Origin: Hymenobacter arizonensis
Lineage (GTDB): Bacteria > Bacteroidota > Bacteroidia > Cytophagales > Hymenobacteraceae
Reading direction: 5' to 3'
NCBI RefSeq assembly: GCF_900115775.1
Contig: NZ_FOXS01000002.1
Coordinates: 713,129-777,128 of the forward strand
DNA: 64,000 nt
A model generated the notes under the pieces. It had not been told where the DNA came from, made no database searches, and was given only the letters and a program-made list of their open reading frames with translations. The position numbers were made by a program, and so were the translations under genes. Of the stretch, positions 51,145-60,370 are shown piece after piece; within the stretch, counting starts at the first letter, position 1; every line of letters starts with the position of its first letter.

Positions 51145-52164
51145 ATGAACAAGCTTCTAGCAGTATCCCTTTTCGCTATCTCCGGAGCATTATTGGGTGG
51201 GTGTGGATTCGGTAAAGGTCCTCAGGGTGAACTGGTTGGTTCCGATGACCGTCCTATCTTCAACCCCCAGGAGGTTCCTTTCGGTATGGTACCCTGCCCC
51301 GGTGGTACTTTTCATATGGGCCAGACCGACCAGGATATTTCCGCATCCATGGTAAATATGAATAAGCAGGTGACTATCGCCGGCTTCTACATGGATGAGA
51401 CGGAAATCACCAACAATGAATACCGCCAGTTTATGGACGCCATCAAGCAGGATTCGCTTGATGTATTGGGTGAGGAGTATGTGATGACTGAGCTCTATCC
51501 CGACACTACGGTTTGGGTGCGGGATTTCACTTACCACATGGGTGACCCGCTGTTAGAATATTACTATACCCATCCTGCTTTCGATGATTATCCGGTTGTA
51601 GGTGTCGACTGGTTTGCTGCTAAATATTTCTGCAACTGGCGTACCAAGTTCCGGAACGCAGCACGCGAAGAGAGTGGTTATGCCAACGACCCCAACTTCC
51701 GTCTTCCTTCCGAAGCCGAGTGGGAGTACGCCGCTCGCGGTGGCCGCGACTTAGCTACTTATCCTTGGGGTGGTCCTTACCTGCGCAACAGCAAGGGTTG
51801 CATGCTGGCCAACTTTAAGCCCGGCCGCGGCGACTATGCTTCTGATGGATTTGCTTACACGGCGGAAGTAGGTTCTTTCTTCCCCAATGATTTCGGCCTT
51901 TATGATATGGCCGGCAACGTGTCCGAGTGGTGTGATGATGCTTATATGGAGGCTTCGGTACCAGTAGTATGGGACCTGAACCCAACCAACCCAGACGATA
52001 ACGAGCCCCGCAAAGTGGTTCGTGGCGGTTCCTGGAAGGACATCGCGTATTTCCTCGAAACCGGAACGCGCAACTTTGAATACCAAGACTCTGCTCGCTC
52101 TTACATCGGCTTCCGTTGCTCGATGATTCAGATTGGCATGGGTTCCAATAATTCCCTCAACTAG
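51145..52164 (+). CDS. gldK: T9SS ring lipoprotein GldK/PorK
   Basis: GldK forms, with GldN, the periplasmic ring under the outer membrane. A lipoprotein signal (MNKLLAVSLFAISGALLGGC) anchors it. The rest is an SUMF1/formylglycine-generating-enzyme fold with PGGTFHMGQTDQD, DETEITNNEYRQFM, RLPSEAEWEYAARGG and GNVSEWCDDAYM; in GldK this fold is structural. Codons here and in gldL are visibly richer in T-ending forms than those of neighbouring genes, which suits strong expression. Confidence 0.97.
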   Translation: MNKLLAVSLFAISGALLGGCGFGKGPQGELVGSDDRPIFNPQEVPFGMVPCPGGTFHMGQTDQDISASMVNMNKQVTIAGFYMDETEITNNEYRQFMDAIKQDSLDVLGEEYVMTELYPDTTVWVRDFTYHMGDPLLEYYYTHPAFDDYPVVGVDWFAAKYFCNWRTKFRNAAREESGYANDPNFRLPSEAEWEYAARGGRDLATYPWGGPYLRNSKGCMLANFKPGRGDYASDGFAYTAEVGSFFPNDFGLYDMAGNVSEWCDDAYMEASVPVVWDLNPTNPDDNEPRKVVRGGSWKDIAYFLETGTRNFEYQDSARSYIGFRCSMIQIGMGSNNSLN

Positions 52165-52254
52165 GTTATAATCAATCCAACCGGCCAAGGCCACTATTTA
52201 TTACCATACTCCCTTCATCACCTTCTTCAACCCCCTTTCAAAAGTTAAATTCTC

Positions 52255-53064
52255 ATGGCAGCTAAAGGAAGTTTTCTCTATGACACGCTGATGCCCAAAA
52301 TTTATGGTATCGGTGCAGCCGTTGTTATTATCGGTGCTCTATTCAAAATTCAACACTGGGAAGGTGCTGACATCATGCTTATCGTGGGTCTGGGTACCGA
52401 AGCCGTTATCTTTTTCCTAAGCGCTTTCCAGCCCCAGTCCAAGGAACACGACTGGTCACTCGTTTACCCTGAACTGGGCGAAGGATATGACCCTTCCACG
52501 GGCAACTCCAGCTTCTCGACCGATAGCTCTGCTAAAGGCTTGACGATGAAACTGGACGACATGCTCAAAAATGCTAACGTAACTCCCGAAGCCCTCACTA
52601 ACCTGGGTCAGGGCCTGAACCGTCTCAGCACCACCACGTCGCAGTTGTCGCAGCTGGGCGAGGCTACCAATGTGACCGACGAGTACACCAAAAAGGTGCG
52701 TACGGCTGCCGATTCACTCGACAAAATCAACGTTGCTTACGGCAATACGGTTGAAGCCATCTCGGCCATGTCGAACGCTACTTCCGATGCTAAAGAGTAC
52801 CACTTGCAGGTTCAGAATGTAACCAAGAACTTAGGCGCGCTGAATGCAGTGTACGAAATGGAACTGCAGGATGCCAACACGCACCTCAAGTCCATGAACC
52901 AGTTCTACGGTACGCTCAGCAAGGCCATGGACAACATGACCCAAGCTGGCAAAGACACCGAGCAGTTTCAGAAGCAAGTGTCTGACCTGACGGGCAACCT
53001 GACTTCGCTCAACCGTGTGTACGGCAATATGCTGAACGCCATGCGGGCACCAGCCCAAGCCTAA
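52255..53064 (+). CDS. gldL: T9SS inner membrane motor protein GldL/PorL
   Basis: GldL forms the pentameric inner-membrane part of the proton-driven T9SS motor with GldM. Two membrane segments near residues 13-33 and 40-58 enclose the family loop IQHWEGADIM, including the conserved Glu needed in the proton path. A long cytoplasmic tail follows, largely helical with Thr/Ser/Asn-rich heptads (about 100-265). Its length of 269 residues is a little longer than in Flavobacterium. Confidence 0.96.
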   Translation: MAAKGSFLYDTLMPKIYGIGAAVVIIGALFKIQHWEGADIMLIVGLGTEAVIFFLSAFQPQSKEHDWSLVYPELGEGYDPSTGNSSFSTDSSAKGLTMKLDDMLKNANVTPEALTNLGQGLNRLSTTTSQLSQLGEATNVTDEYTKKVRTAADSLDKINVAYGNTVEAISAMSNATSDAKEYHLQVQNVTKNLGALNAVYEMELQDANTHLKSMNQFYGTLSKAMDNMTQAGKDTEQFQKQVSDLTGNLTSLNRVYGNMLNAMRAPAQA

Positions 53065-53113
53065 TTATTAGGCAGCAATTCAGTTCTTCATCCAATTTTA
53101 GAGGAAACAGATA

Positions 53114-54694
53114 ATGGCAGGCGGAAAAGAAACCCCGCGGCAGAAGATGATTGGCATGATGTACCTCGTGCTAACCGCTCTTCTGGCGCTCCAAGTGAAC
53201 TCAGCGATTCTGCTAAAGTTCAAGTTCATCGACGACAGCTTGCTGAGCGTCAATGACAAGACATCGGTAGCTGCCGAAGGTACCGTAAAGGGCATACAGG
53301 CTGCTGTAACCAAAAACCAGAATACGGCCCGCGACAAAGCTGTGTTGGCCCAAAGCGAGGAAATTCGCCAGAAGACCAAAGAAATGATTGCCTATCTACG
53401 TGGCATTCGTGAGCAGCTGTATAAGGCTACGAATAATACCCCCACCGAGTTCAAGAACATGAGCGGTGAAGACAAGGTGGCTATCACCATGCTCGGCGGT
53501 AAAAAGAATGGTATTGCTTACACTTCGCTGCAGCCGAAATTGAATGAGTACGCTCAGTACATGAAGCAGTTTGTTCCTGATGCTTCTCCTTTGGCACTTG
53601 ATGCTAAAGAAGACCCTCGCGTAACAGACAAGTCCCAGCGCACTAAAAACTTCGCCGAGCTTAATTTCGAAAACACGCCGGTAGTAGCTGCTTTGGCTAC
53701 CATCTCGCAGAAAGAAACCGAAATTCTGGAGTTGGAGGCTGAAGCTTTGCAGAAGCAGGCTGAGAAAGTAGGTGCCAAGACAATCGTATTCGACAAAATT
53801 GGTGCTTTTGCTAGCGCTGAGTCTAACACTGTAGCTGCTGGTACCAAATACAAGGCTGAGTTGTTCTTGACGGCCTCGGCTTCGAGCATCAGCCCGAAGA
53901 TGACTTTGAACGGTAGCCCGCTGAGCGTAAGCCCCGATGGCAAAGGCAAGGTAGAGTTTACTGCTCGCCCTGGTGCTTTCGATGCTTCTGGCAATGCCAA
54001 GGCCTCGTGGACCGGTACCATCCGCTTCAACCAGAACGGCCGCGACACGACTTTCACGGTGAAGGTGCCTTACACCATCACCAAGCCCGTGATGCAGATT
54101 CAGTCGGCTTCGGTGCAGGCTCTGTACTTCAAGTGCGGCAACAAGCTGAGCGTTTCGGTGCCCGCACTGGGTGCTCAGTACAAGCCAAGCTTCTCGGCTT
54201 CGGGTGCTTCGGTTCTGCCCGGCAGCAAAGTAGGCGACGTAACGCTCGTACCTAACTCTAAAGAAGTGACCTTGAACGTGAGCAGCGATGGCAATGCCAT
54301 TGGCTCGCAAACCTTCCAGGTGCGTCCTATCCCCAAGCCCACTATTGAGTGCTTCGTAGGTGGCCGTCCGGTAAATGAGAAGCAGGGTACTCCTGGTACT
54401 GCTGTGCGCTCGATGACCCTGCGTGCTATCCCGGATGCTGGCTTCGCCACCTTCCTGCCTGATGACGCCAAGTACCGGGTGTCGAGCTACGAGGTTACGC
54501 TGGTGCGTGGCCGTCGTCCTGCCATACAGCCCCGTACGGTAAGCGGCCCTACGGCTGACCTCAGCGATGTGGTGAATGCCTATCGCGAAGGCGACCGTAT
54601 CTACATCGAGGTGAAAGGTGTACAGCGCCTTAACTTCCAGGGCAACGTTGAGGAAGTGAATATTTCCAAGCAATTCAACGTTCCGCTGTTGTAA
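53114..54694 (+). CDS. gldM: T9SS periplasmic shaft protein GldM/PorM
   Basis: GldM has one N-terminal membrane segment (MAGGKETPRQKMIGMMYLVL, to about residue 35) and a long periplasmic part of four domains that carries torque from the inner-membrane motor to the GldK/GldN ring. The first periplasmic domain is helical (about 45-215), and three Ig-like or beta-rich domains follow to residue 526. The length fits. It lies 49 bases after gldL. Confidence 0.96.
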   Translation: MAGGKETPRQKMIGMMYLVLTALLALQVNSAILLKFKFIDDSLLSVNDKTSVAAEGTVKGIQAAVTKNQNTARDKAVLAQSEEIRQKTKEMIAYLRGIREQLYKATNNTPTEFKNMSGEDKVAITMLGGKKNGIAYTSLQPKLNEYAQYMKQFVPDASPLALDAKEDPRVTDKSQRTKNFAELNFENTPVVAALATISQKETEILELEAEALQKQAEKVGAKTIVFDKIGAFASAESNTVAAGTKYKAELFLTASASSISPKMTLNGSPLSVSPDGKGKVEFTARPGAFDASGNAKASWTGTIRFNQNGRDTTFTVKVPYTITKPVMQIQSASVQALYFKCGNKLSVSVPALGAQYKPSFSASGASVLPGSKVGDVTLVPNSKEVTLNVSSDGNAIGSQTFQVRPIPKPTIECFVGGRPVNEKQGTPGTAVRSMTLRAIPDAGFATFLPDDAKYRVSSYEVTLVRGRRPAIQPRTVSGPTADLSDVVNAYREGDRIYIEVKGVQRLNFQGNVEEVNISKQFNVPLL

Positions 54695-54753
54695 TATTTT
54701 TGGCCTCGGCCGCGTTAGCGAACTATCTTAAAGTAAATCTGCTTTTGCCTGTT

Positions 54754-55743
54754 ATGAAATCCATCCACACCTTGGCTGCTATTGCGGCGGGCTTGTCGCT
54801 CTCGCTGACGGCTTCTGCTCAGGAGCAAGCCACTACGGCGAGCAGCACGGGCTCGCACCGGCCAATTCCACCCTCCGACCAGATGTTCCGCAAGAGCATT
54901 TGGCGCCAAGTGGACTTGCGCGAAAAGCAGAACAAACCTATGTTCTCCGAAGGCAAGGAAATCAGCCGCATCATTCTTGAGGCGGTGAAGCGCGGCGAGT
55001 TGCAAGCTTACAAGAACGATTCGCTGACTTCTACCTTCACTGGGCAAGAGGTAACTGGTAATGCATCGTATGCTGACGAGGGATTCAAGCTGAGCGACGA
55101 GGAAAAAGCCGCCGGCTTTAGCGAGAAGGACTTGAACGGTGGCGGTGACGATGGTTGGGGTACTGCTCCCGCCAAAGGTGCAGCCAAAGGCAGCACTGCC
55201 GCTAAAACGGTTCGTCAGCCCAAACTGGGTGCTAACGGCAAGCCTTTGAAAGACAAAAAAGGCAAGGTGATTATGGAGACCGTGGCCGTTGCGCCTCCGC
55301 CTCCACCGCCGCCCGCTGCAAACCTCTACCGTTACAAAGACTTGTATGAAATGGAGGTAAAAGAGGATATGATTTTCGACAAGAAACGGTCGAGAATGTA
55401 TCACGACATTAAATCCATTACCCTGCTCGTGCCTTCGACGCTGCCCTCCAATACCTCAGGTATTGAGAAGCCGATTGGAACGTTTAAGTACAGTGACTTG
55501 GTGAAGGTGTTCCGTGCCAATCCCGAGAATGCCATCTGGTTCAACCCCGAGAACGATGCCCAGCACAAAAACTTGGCTGATGCATTTGAACTATGGTTGT
55601 TCAACTCCTACATCACGAAGGTGTCAAACGCCGGCGACAGCCGTCTGGACGACATCTACGGCGGTGCTCAGCAGGGCATTCTTGCTGCTCAGCAAACCTC
55701 CGCTGACCTGATTGAATACGAGTATAACCTGTGGAGCTTCTAG
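54754..55743 (+). CDS. gldN: T9SS ring protein GldN/PorN
   Basis: GldN completes the periplasmic ring with GldK. The ATG at 54754 begins a signal peptide (MKSIHTLAAIAAGLSLSLTA, ending SAQ); the frame is open upstream for 18 codons without a signal. The family motifs FRKSIWRQVDLREKQNKPMF and EYEYNLWSF near the end are present. A Gly/Lys/Pro-rich insertion with a run of prolines (APPPPPPP, near 190) interrupts the middle, which shorter homologues lack. The gene ends at a strong terminator. Confidence 0.95.
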   Translation: MKSIHTLAAIAAGLSLSLTASAQEQATTASSTGSHRPIPPSDQMFRKSIWRQVDLREKQNKPMFSEGKEISRIILEAVKRGELQAYKNDSLTSTFTGQEVTGNASYADEGFKLSDEEKAAGFSEKDLNGGGDDGWGTAPAKGAAKGSTAAKTVRQPKLGANGKPLKDKKGKVIMETVAVAPPPPPPPAANLYRYKDLYEMEVKEDMIFDKKRSRMYHDIKSITLLVPSTLPSNTSGIEKPIGTFKYSDLVKVFRANPENAIWFNPENDAQHKNLADAFELWLFNSYITKVSNAGDSRLDDIYGGAQQGILAAQQTSADLIEYEYNLWSF

Positions 55744-55783
55744 CATCACGGAATCAGTCGGATACATTAGGTTGATATGTTAT

Positions 55784-55819
55784 AAGAAAGGCCCCTGCAG
55801 CTATGCAGGGGCCTTTCTT
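55784..55819. terminator. bidirectional terminator between gldN and uvrC
   Basis: The perfect 16-bp stem (55784-55799 with 55804-55819) has the loop GCTA. It serves the plus-strand gldN and the minus-strand uvrC. Confidence 0.92.
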
Positions 55820-55829
55820 GTTGTATGGG

Positions 55830-57665
55830 CTAACTGGGCAGTTGACGGGCGGGCATGGGGTGAGCGGGTGCGTCGTTTTCGGCGAAATAATTTTGGAGCA
55901 CCTTGGCTTTGGCCTTACCCACTTCAGCAATTAGCTCGGCTTCGGTTAGCTCGCGGATTTTTTTGACTGACTTAAACTTGTTGAGGAGCTTGTCGGCAGT
56001 CACGGGGCCTAGTCCTTTAACATCGGTAAGCTCCGTTTTGAGGGTGGCGGCGTCGCGGCGGGAGCGGTGGAAGGTGATGCCGAAACGGTGAACTTCATCG
56101 CGCATCCGTTGGAACAGACGCAATGATTCGCTCTTTTTATCGATGTAAAGAGGGAGCGGGTCGTTTGGAACGTAGATTTCCTCAAGGCGTTTGGCGATGC
56201 CAATGACGGCCATCTGGCCCCAAAGGTTGAGGTCTTTTAAGGCCTTGACAGCCATGCTGAGCTGACCTTTGCCACCATCGACAATAATGAGTTGGGGCAA
56301 GCTGGCTCCTTCATCAACGAGACGCCGGTAACGACGGCTGACCACTTCATACATCGAGTCGAAGTCGTTGGGGCCGATAACAGTTTTGATGTGGTAGTGG
56401 CGGTAGTCTTTCTTGCTCGGTTTGGCATTGCGAAAGCACACCATAGCAGCCACCGGATTATCGCCTTGGAAGTTGGAGTTGTCGAAGCATTCTATATGCT
56501 TGGGAAGCTCAGTCAGGCGCAGGTCTTTCCTGATGGTTTCCATGATGCGAACCTCATTCAAGTCCTTGCTGCGGTCGTTCATGCTCTCCTTTTCCTTGCG
56601 GGCGTAGAGCACGTTTTTGAGGGCTAGCTCCAGCAGCTTGCGCTTGTCGCCGATTTGGGGAACGGACACGGCAATGCCCGGCAAGGGTAGCTGCACGGCT
56701 ACGTTGGTGAGGATTTCGCGCGACTCGCTTTCAAACTCCTGCCGCATTTGCATGACGAGGGGAGCCAGAATTTCGGCATCTTCTTCGTCCAGCTTCTTCT
56801 GCACCTCCAGCGACTGCGTGAGAATGATGGAGCCGTTCATAACCTTGAGGTAGGTTATGAAGGCCGATTTCTCATTGCTGGCAATGGCGAACACATCGAT
56901 GTTGGTGAGTGTGGCCGAGACGATGGTGCTCTTTAGCTGGAAGGCCTCAATCTTGTCGAGCTTGACCTTGAACTGGTGGGCTAGCTCGTACTGCATGTTA
57001 TGCGCGGCGGCCGTCATTTGGTCGCGGAAGTACTGCTTGGGCACACGCAGGTCGCCGTTGAGGATGTTGCGAATCTGCTGAATGTAGCCGTTGTACTGGG
57101 CTTCATCTTCTTTGTCTTCGCAGGGCCCTTTGCAGTTGCCAAGGTGGTACTCCAAGCACACCTTAAACTTGCCGGCTTCTACATTTTGCGGGCTTAGGTT
57201 GAAGTTGCAGGTGCGCAGCGGATAGAGCGCCCGGATGAGCTCCAGGAGCACGTTGAGGGCGGTGCCATTGGCGTAGGGACCGTAGTAGCGCGAGCCGTCG
57301 TTAATCTTGTTGCGGGTAGGAATGAGGCGCGGGAAACGCTCGTTGGTGAGGCAGAGGTAGGGGTAGGTCTTGCCGTCCTTTAGCAGGATGTTGTACTTGG
57401 GCTGGTGCTGCTTGATGAGGTTGTTCTCAAGCAAAAAGGCATCGGATTCTGAGTCTACGATGGTGAACTCGATGCGCTTGATGTTTTTGACCAGCTGCTG
57501 GGTTTTTTTGTTGTGGTCCTGCTTGGTGAAGTAGCTGCTGACTCGCTTGCGTAAGTCGATGGCTTTACCCACGTAGATGATACCCTCGTCGTCGAAATAC
57601 TTGTAGACGCCCGGCTTGTGAGGCAGGGCACTTATTTGGGCTTGCAGGTGCTCTTTGGCTGCCAT
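55830..57665 (-). CDS. uvrC: excinuclease ABC subunit C
   Basis: UvrC makes both incisions in nucleotide excision repair. The N-terminal GIY-YIG domain (PGVYKYFDDEGIIYVGKAID, residues about 18-40) is followed by the CxxxxH/C-type segment KVCLEYHLGNCKGPC, a UVR domain (about 205-240), the RNase H-like endonuclease domain with ECFDNSNFQG and IIVDGGKGQLS, and two helix-hairpin-helix motifs (LTDVKGLGPVTADKLL) at the end. Its 611 residues are normal. It starts at the ATG at 57665 and converges with gldN. Confidence 0.97.
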   Translation of the reverse strand: MAAKEHLQAQISALPHKPGVYKYFDDEGIIYVGKAIDLRKRVSSYFTKQDHNKKTQQLVKNIKRIEFTIVDSESDAFLLENNLIKQHQPKYNILLKDGKTYPYLCLTNERFPRLIPTRNKINDGSRYYGPYANGTALNVLLELIRALYPLRTCNFNLSPQNVEAGKFKVCLEYHLGNCKGPCEDKEDEAQYNGYIQQIRNILNGDLRVPKQYFRDQMTAAAHNMQYELAHQFKVKLDKIEAFQLKSTIVSATLTNIDVFAIASNEKSAFITYLKVMNGSIILTQSLEVQKKLDEEDAEILAPLVMQMRQEFESESREILTNVAVQLPLPGIAVSVPQIGDKRKLLELALKNVLYARKEKESMNDRSKDLNEVRIMETIRKDLRLTELPKHIECFDNSNFQGDNPVAAMVCFRNAKPSKKDYRHYHIKTVIGPNDFDSMYEVVSRRYRRLVDEGASLPQLIIVDGGKGQLSMAVKALKDLNLWGQMAVIGIAKRLEEIYVPNDPLPLYIDKKSESLRLFQRMRDEVHRFGITFHRSRRDAATLKTELTDVKGLGPVTADKLLNKFKSVKKIRELTEAELIAEVGKAKAKVLQNYFAENDAPAHPMPARQLPS

Positions 57666-57785
57666 AAATCGCAGATTTACGCTGATGTACTGTAATTACG
57701 CTGATTCAAACCGCATGTTTGAATCCGAGAGCGCAGAAGAGGGTAACGCGGCGCTGAGATGTCAGTGCCAAGTGGGTTTTAACAA

Positions 57786-57816
57786 AAAATGACCAGCAAA
57801 AGTCGCTGGTCATTTT
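57786..57816 (-). terminator. terminator of the penicillin-binding protein gene
   Basis: The 12-bp stem (57786-57797 with 57805-57816) is followed on the minus strand by a T-rich run. It lies 52 bases past the stop at 57869. Confidence 0.75.
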
Positions 57817-57868
57817 CGATAATTGCTAAACAAGCGGTGGTTTGTCTCAACCAGCCGAGGCGCCTCGG

Positions 57869-60208
57869 CTAAATGTCTTCGCGGCTAAGGTCAACCGGGT
57901 CGCGGCGTTCCATTTTCTGTGCGTCGGGAATGGTGTCGCGTTGGCCGCCGTAGTAGCGCGAGCAGTCGATTTCGATGCTGAGCGGCGCGGTAGGCTTGGG
58001 GAAAGGGCCGGTGTTAATGCCGATGCTTTTGTCTTTGTACACCTTCTGCATAAAGAGACCGTAGAGCGGCAGGGCCAAGCGAGCGCCCTGCCCATAGGTG
58101 CCGCTACGGAAGTGAATGCTGCGGTCTTCGCCGCCCACCCACATGCCGCACACGAGGTCGGGGGTAATGCCCATAAACCAAGCGTCGGAGTAGTTGGAGG
58201 TGGTGCCGGTTTTGGCTCCAATCTCATACGGAAATTTAAAGCCAGTATGCAAGATGGTGCTGGTGCCGCCAGGCTCAGTGGTGCTGGCTTGCAGCATGTT
58301 GGTCATGATGTAAGCCGTTTCTTCGCTTAAGACTTCTTTGGCTCGGGGCACAAACTCCCGCAGCACGTTGCCGTTCTTGTCTTCGATGCGAGTCACCATC
58401 ATCGGTTCGGTCCAGTAGCCCTTGTTGACGAAGGTGGCGTAAGCGCCGCACAGCTCGTAAATGTTGCAGTCGGAAGAGCCAAAACCAACCGCTGGAACGG
58501 CTTCAATGGGCGAATTGATGCCGATCCGTTTGGCGTAGGTCACAATGGTTTCGGGCGTGAGCTTCATCACCAGCCACGCCGTGATGGAGTTCATGGAGCG
58601 GGCCAGGGCCTGCCGCAAGGTGAACACCCGGCCCGAGAAGTTGCCGTCGAAGTTGCGGGGGGTGTAGGGCGCGCGGCCGGCCACGGCCGGGAAGGTAGTG
58701 GCCACATCGGGCCGCGGGTAGCACGGAGAGTAGCCCTGGTCAATAGCGGCTGCGTACACAATGGGCTTGAACGTGGAGCCTGGCTGGCGCTTGCCCTGGC
58801 GCACGTGGTCAAACTTGAAAAACTTGTAGTTGGAGCCGCCCACCCAGGCTTTAATCTGGCCGTTGAGGGGGTTCATGGCCATGAAGCCGGCCCGTAGGAA
58901 ACGCTTGTAGTAAGCCAGCGAATCGAGCGGCGACATCAGCATCTCTTTCTCGCCCTCCCACGTGAACACGGGCATTTTGTACTTCTTGTTCAGGTAGTAG
59001 TTCACCGAGTCGCGGTTGCCCTCGTGAAGGTTCATGAGCGACTTGTAGCGCTGGGTGCGCCGCATGGAGATGTTGAGGAAATTGGGAATGACCTTGCCGT
59101 TTTCGTCGCGCCAGGGGAGTTGGCCTTTCCAATGCTGGGTGAACCACTTCTGCTGCAACGTTAGGTGCTCGGCCACCGACTTCTCGGCATACTCTTGCAT
59201 CCGCGAGTCGATGGTGGTGTAGATTTTTAGGCCGTCGGAATACAGGTCATGGTCGGTTTCGCGGGCCCAGGCTAGGAGGGATTTGGCTACTTCGGCCCGG
59301 AAATACGGCGCCAGTCCTTTGCTGGGATTCTCTACGGAATACTTCAGGACAATGGGCTTGGCGGTATCGGCCACCATTTGGGCCGTGGTGATGTAGTTGG
59401 ACTTGGCCATCTGGCGCAACACCCAGTTGCGCCGCTTCTTCGAGCGGTTGGGGTGCGTGACCGGGCTGAAGCGGCCCGGCGCGTTCACGATGCCCACCAG
59501 CGTGGCGGCCTCGGCATTGGTCAGGTCCTTGGGCTTTTTGTTGAAGAAAGTTTTGGCTGCTGTGTTGATGCCAAACGAGTTGGAGCCGTATTCTACGGTG
59601 TTGAGGTACATGCGCAGAATCTCGCGCTTGGTGTAGTTGCGCTCCAAGCGGATGGCCAGAATCCACTCCTTGGTTTTGGTAATGAGCAAGCCCATCTTGC
59701 CGTTGCCGTTCAGGGCGCCGTCGTTGAGGTCGGCCCGGGTGCGGAACAGCACCTTGGCTACCTGCTGCGTGAGCGTAGAGCCGCCGCCGTTGCGGTTGAA
59801 GGTGGCCACGCCTGCCACGGCCCGGAACACGCTTTTCATATCAATGCCGGAGTGCTGCTCAAAGCGCACGTCTTCGGTGGCAATCAGGGCATCAATCAGG
59901 TTTTGGGGCAAGTCTTTAAACTCGACCGGCGTGCGGTTTTCGCGGAAATACTTGCCAAGCAGTACCCCATCGGCGGAGTAGATTTCGGAAGCCAGCTCGG
60001 AGCGCGGGTTTTCCAGGGTTTTTAGGTTGGGCATGCGGCCAAACAGCTCCAGGAAGTTGCCGCTCACCGCGAGCACGAACAGCACCAGGCCGAGCACGCC
60101 TGTGCCGAACAGCAGCCACATGGTGCGCGCAAAGGCCGTGAATCGCCCTTTACGCGCTGGTTTCAAGGGCGTCGGCTTGGGGCGTCGGGCAGGGGTGGGG
60201 GTAGGCAT
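57869..60208 (-). CDS. class A penicillin-binding protein (PBP1A type)
   Basis: It polymerises glycan strands and cross-links peptides in the cell wall. A basic, Pro-rich cytoplasmic start and a membrane anchor (about 30-50) lead to a GT51 glycosyltransferase domain (about 80-260) with the catalytic Glu in IATEDVRFEQHSGID and the motif GGSTLTQQVAK. The transpeptidase domain has the SxxK serine in QPGSTFKP near 475, SMN near 545 and KTG in GAKTGTTSN near 675. The 779 residues match. It lies about 160 bases after the PorW-like gene on the same strand. Confidence 0.95.
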   Translation of the reverse strand: MPTPTPARRPKPTPLKPARKGRFTAFARTMWLLFGTGVLGLVLFVLAVSGNFLELFGRMPNLKTLENPRSELASEIYSADGVLLGKYFRENRTPVEFKDLPQNLIDALIATEDVRFEQHSGIDMKSVFRAVAGVATFNRNGGGSTLTQQVAKVLFRTRADLNDGALNGNGKMGLLITKTKEWILAIRLERNYTKREILRMYLNTVEYGSNSFGINTAAKTFFNKKPKDLTNAEAATLVGIVNAPGRFSPVTHPNRSKKRRNWVLRQMAKSNYITTAQMVADTAKPIVLKYSVENPSKGLAPYFRAEVAKSLLAWARETDHDLYSDGLKIYTTIDSRMQEYAEKSVAEHLTLQQKWFTQHWKGQLPWRDENGKVIPNFLNISMRRTQRYKSLMNLHEGNRDSVNYYLNKKYKMPVFTWEGEKEMLMSPLDSLAYYKRFLRAGFMAMNPLNGQIKAWVGGSNYKFFKFDHVRQGKRQPGSTFKPIVYAAAIDQGYSPCYPRPDVATTFPAVAGRAPYTPRNFDGNFSGRVFTLRQALARSMNSITAWLVMKLTPETIVTYAKRIGINSPIEAVPAVGFGSSDCNIYELCGAYATFVNKGYWTEPMMVTRIEDKNGNVLREFVPRAKEVLSEETAYIMTNMLQASTTEPGGTSTILHTGFKFPYEIGAKTGTTSNYSDAWFMGITPDLVCGMWVGGEDRSIHFRSGTYGQGARLALPLYGLFMQKVYKDKSIGINTGPFPKPTAPLSIEIDCSRYYGGQRDTIPDAQKMERRDPVDLSREDI

Positions 60209-60241
60209 AGGTGACTAAAACAGAATTATTCTGTAAAAATA

Positions 60242-60267
60242 AAGCCTCCGGCGCGGGACGGAGGCTT
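60242..60267 (-). terminator. terminator after the PorW-like gene
   Basis: On the minus strand AAGCCTCCG and CGGAGGCTT (nine pairs) are followed by TATTTTTAC. It separates the PorW-like gene from the downstream PBP gene. Confidence 0.7.
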
Positions 60268-60370
60268 AGGGTACTATTTTTTCGGACATTGGCTGCTGGC
60301 TCTCGCCGCTGGGCGAGCCAGTAGCTGCCACTATCCGACAGGTAGCAGCTCAAGCAAACCACCAGTACTC

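Noticed and set aside
53396-54673. A 425-codon minus-strand frame opposite gldM
   Set aside because: GldM has full family features and the antisense product is Arg/His/Ser rich without secretion or fold signals.
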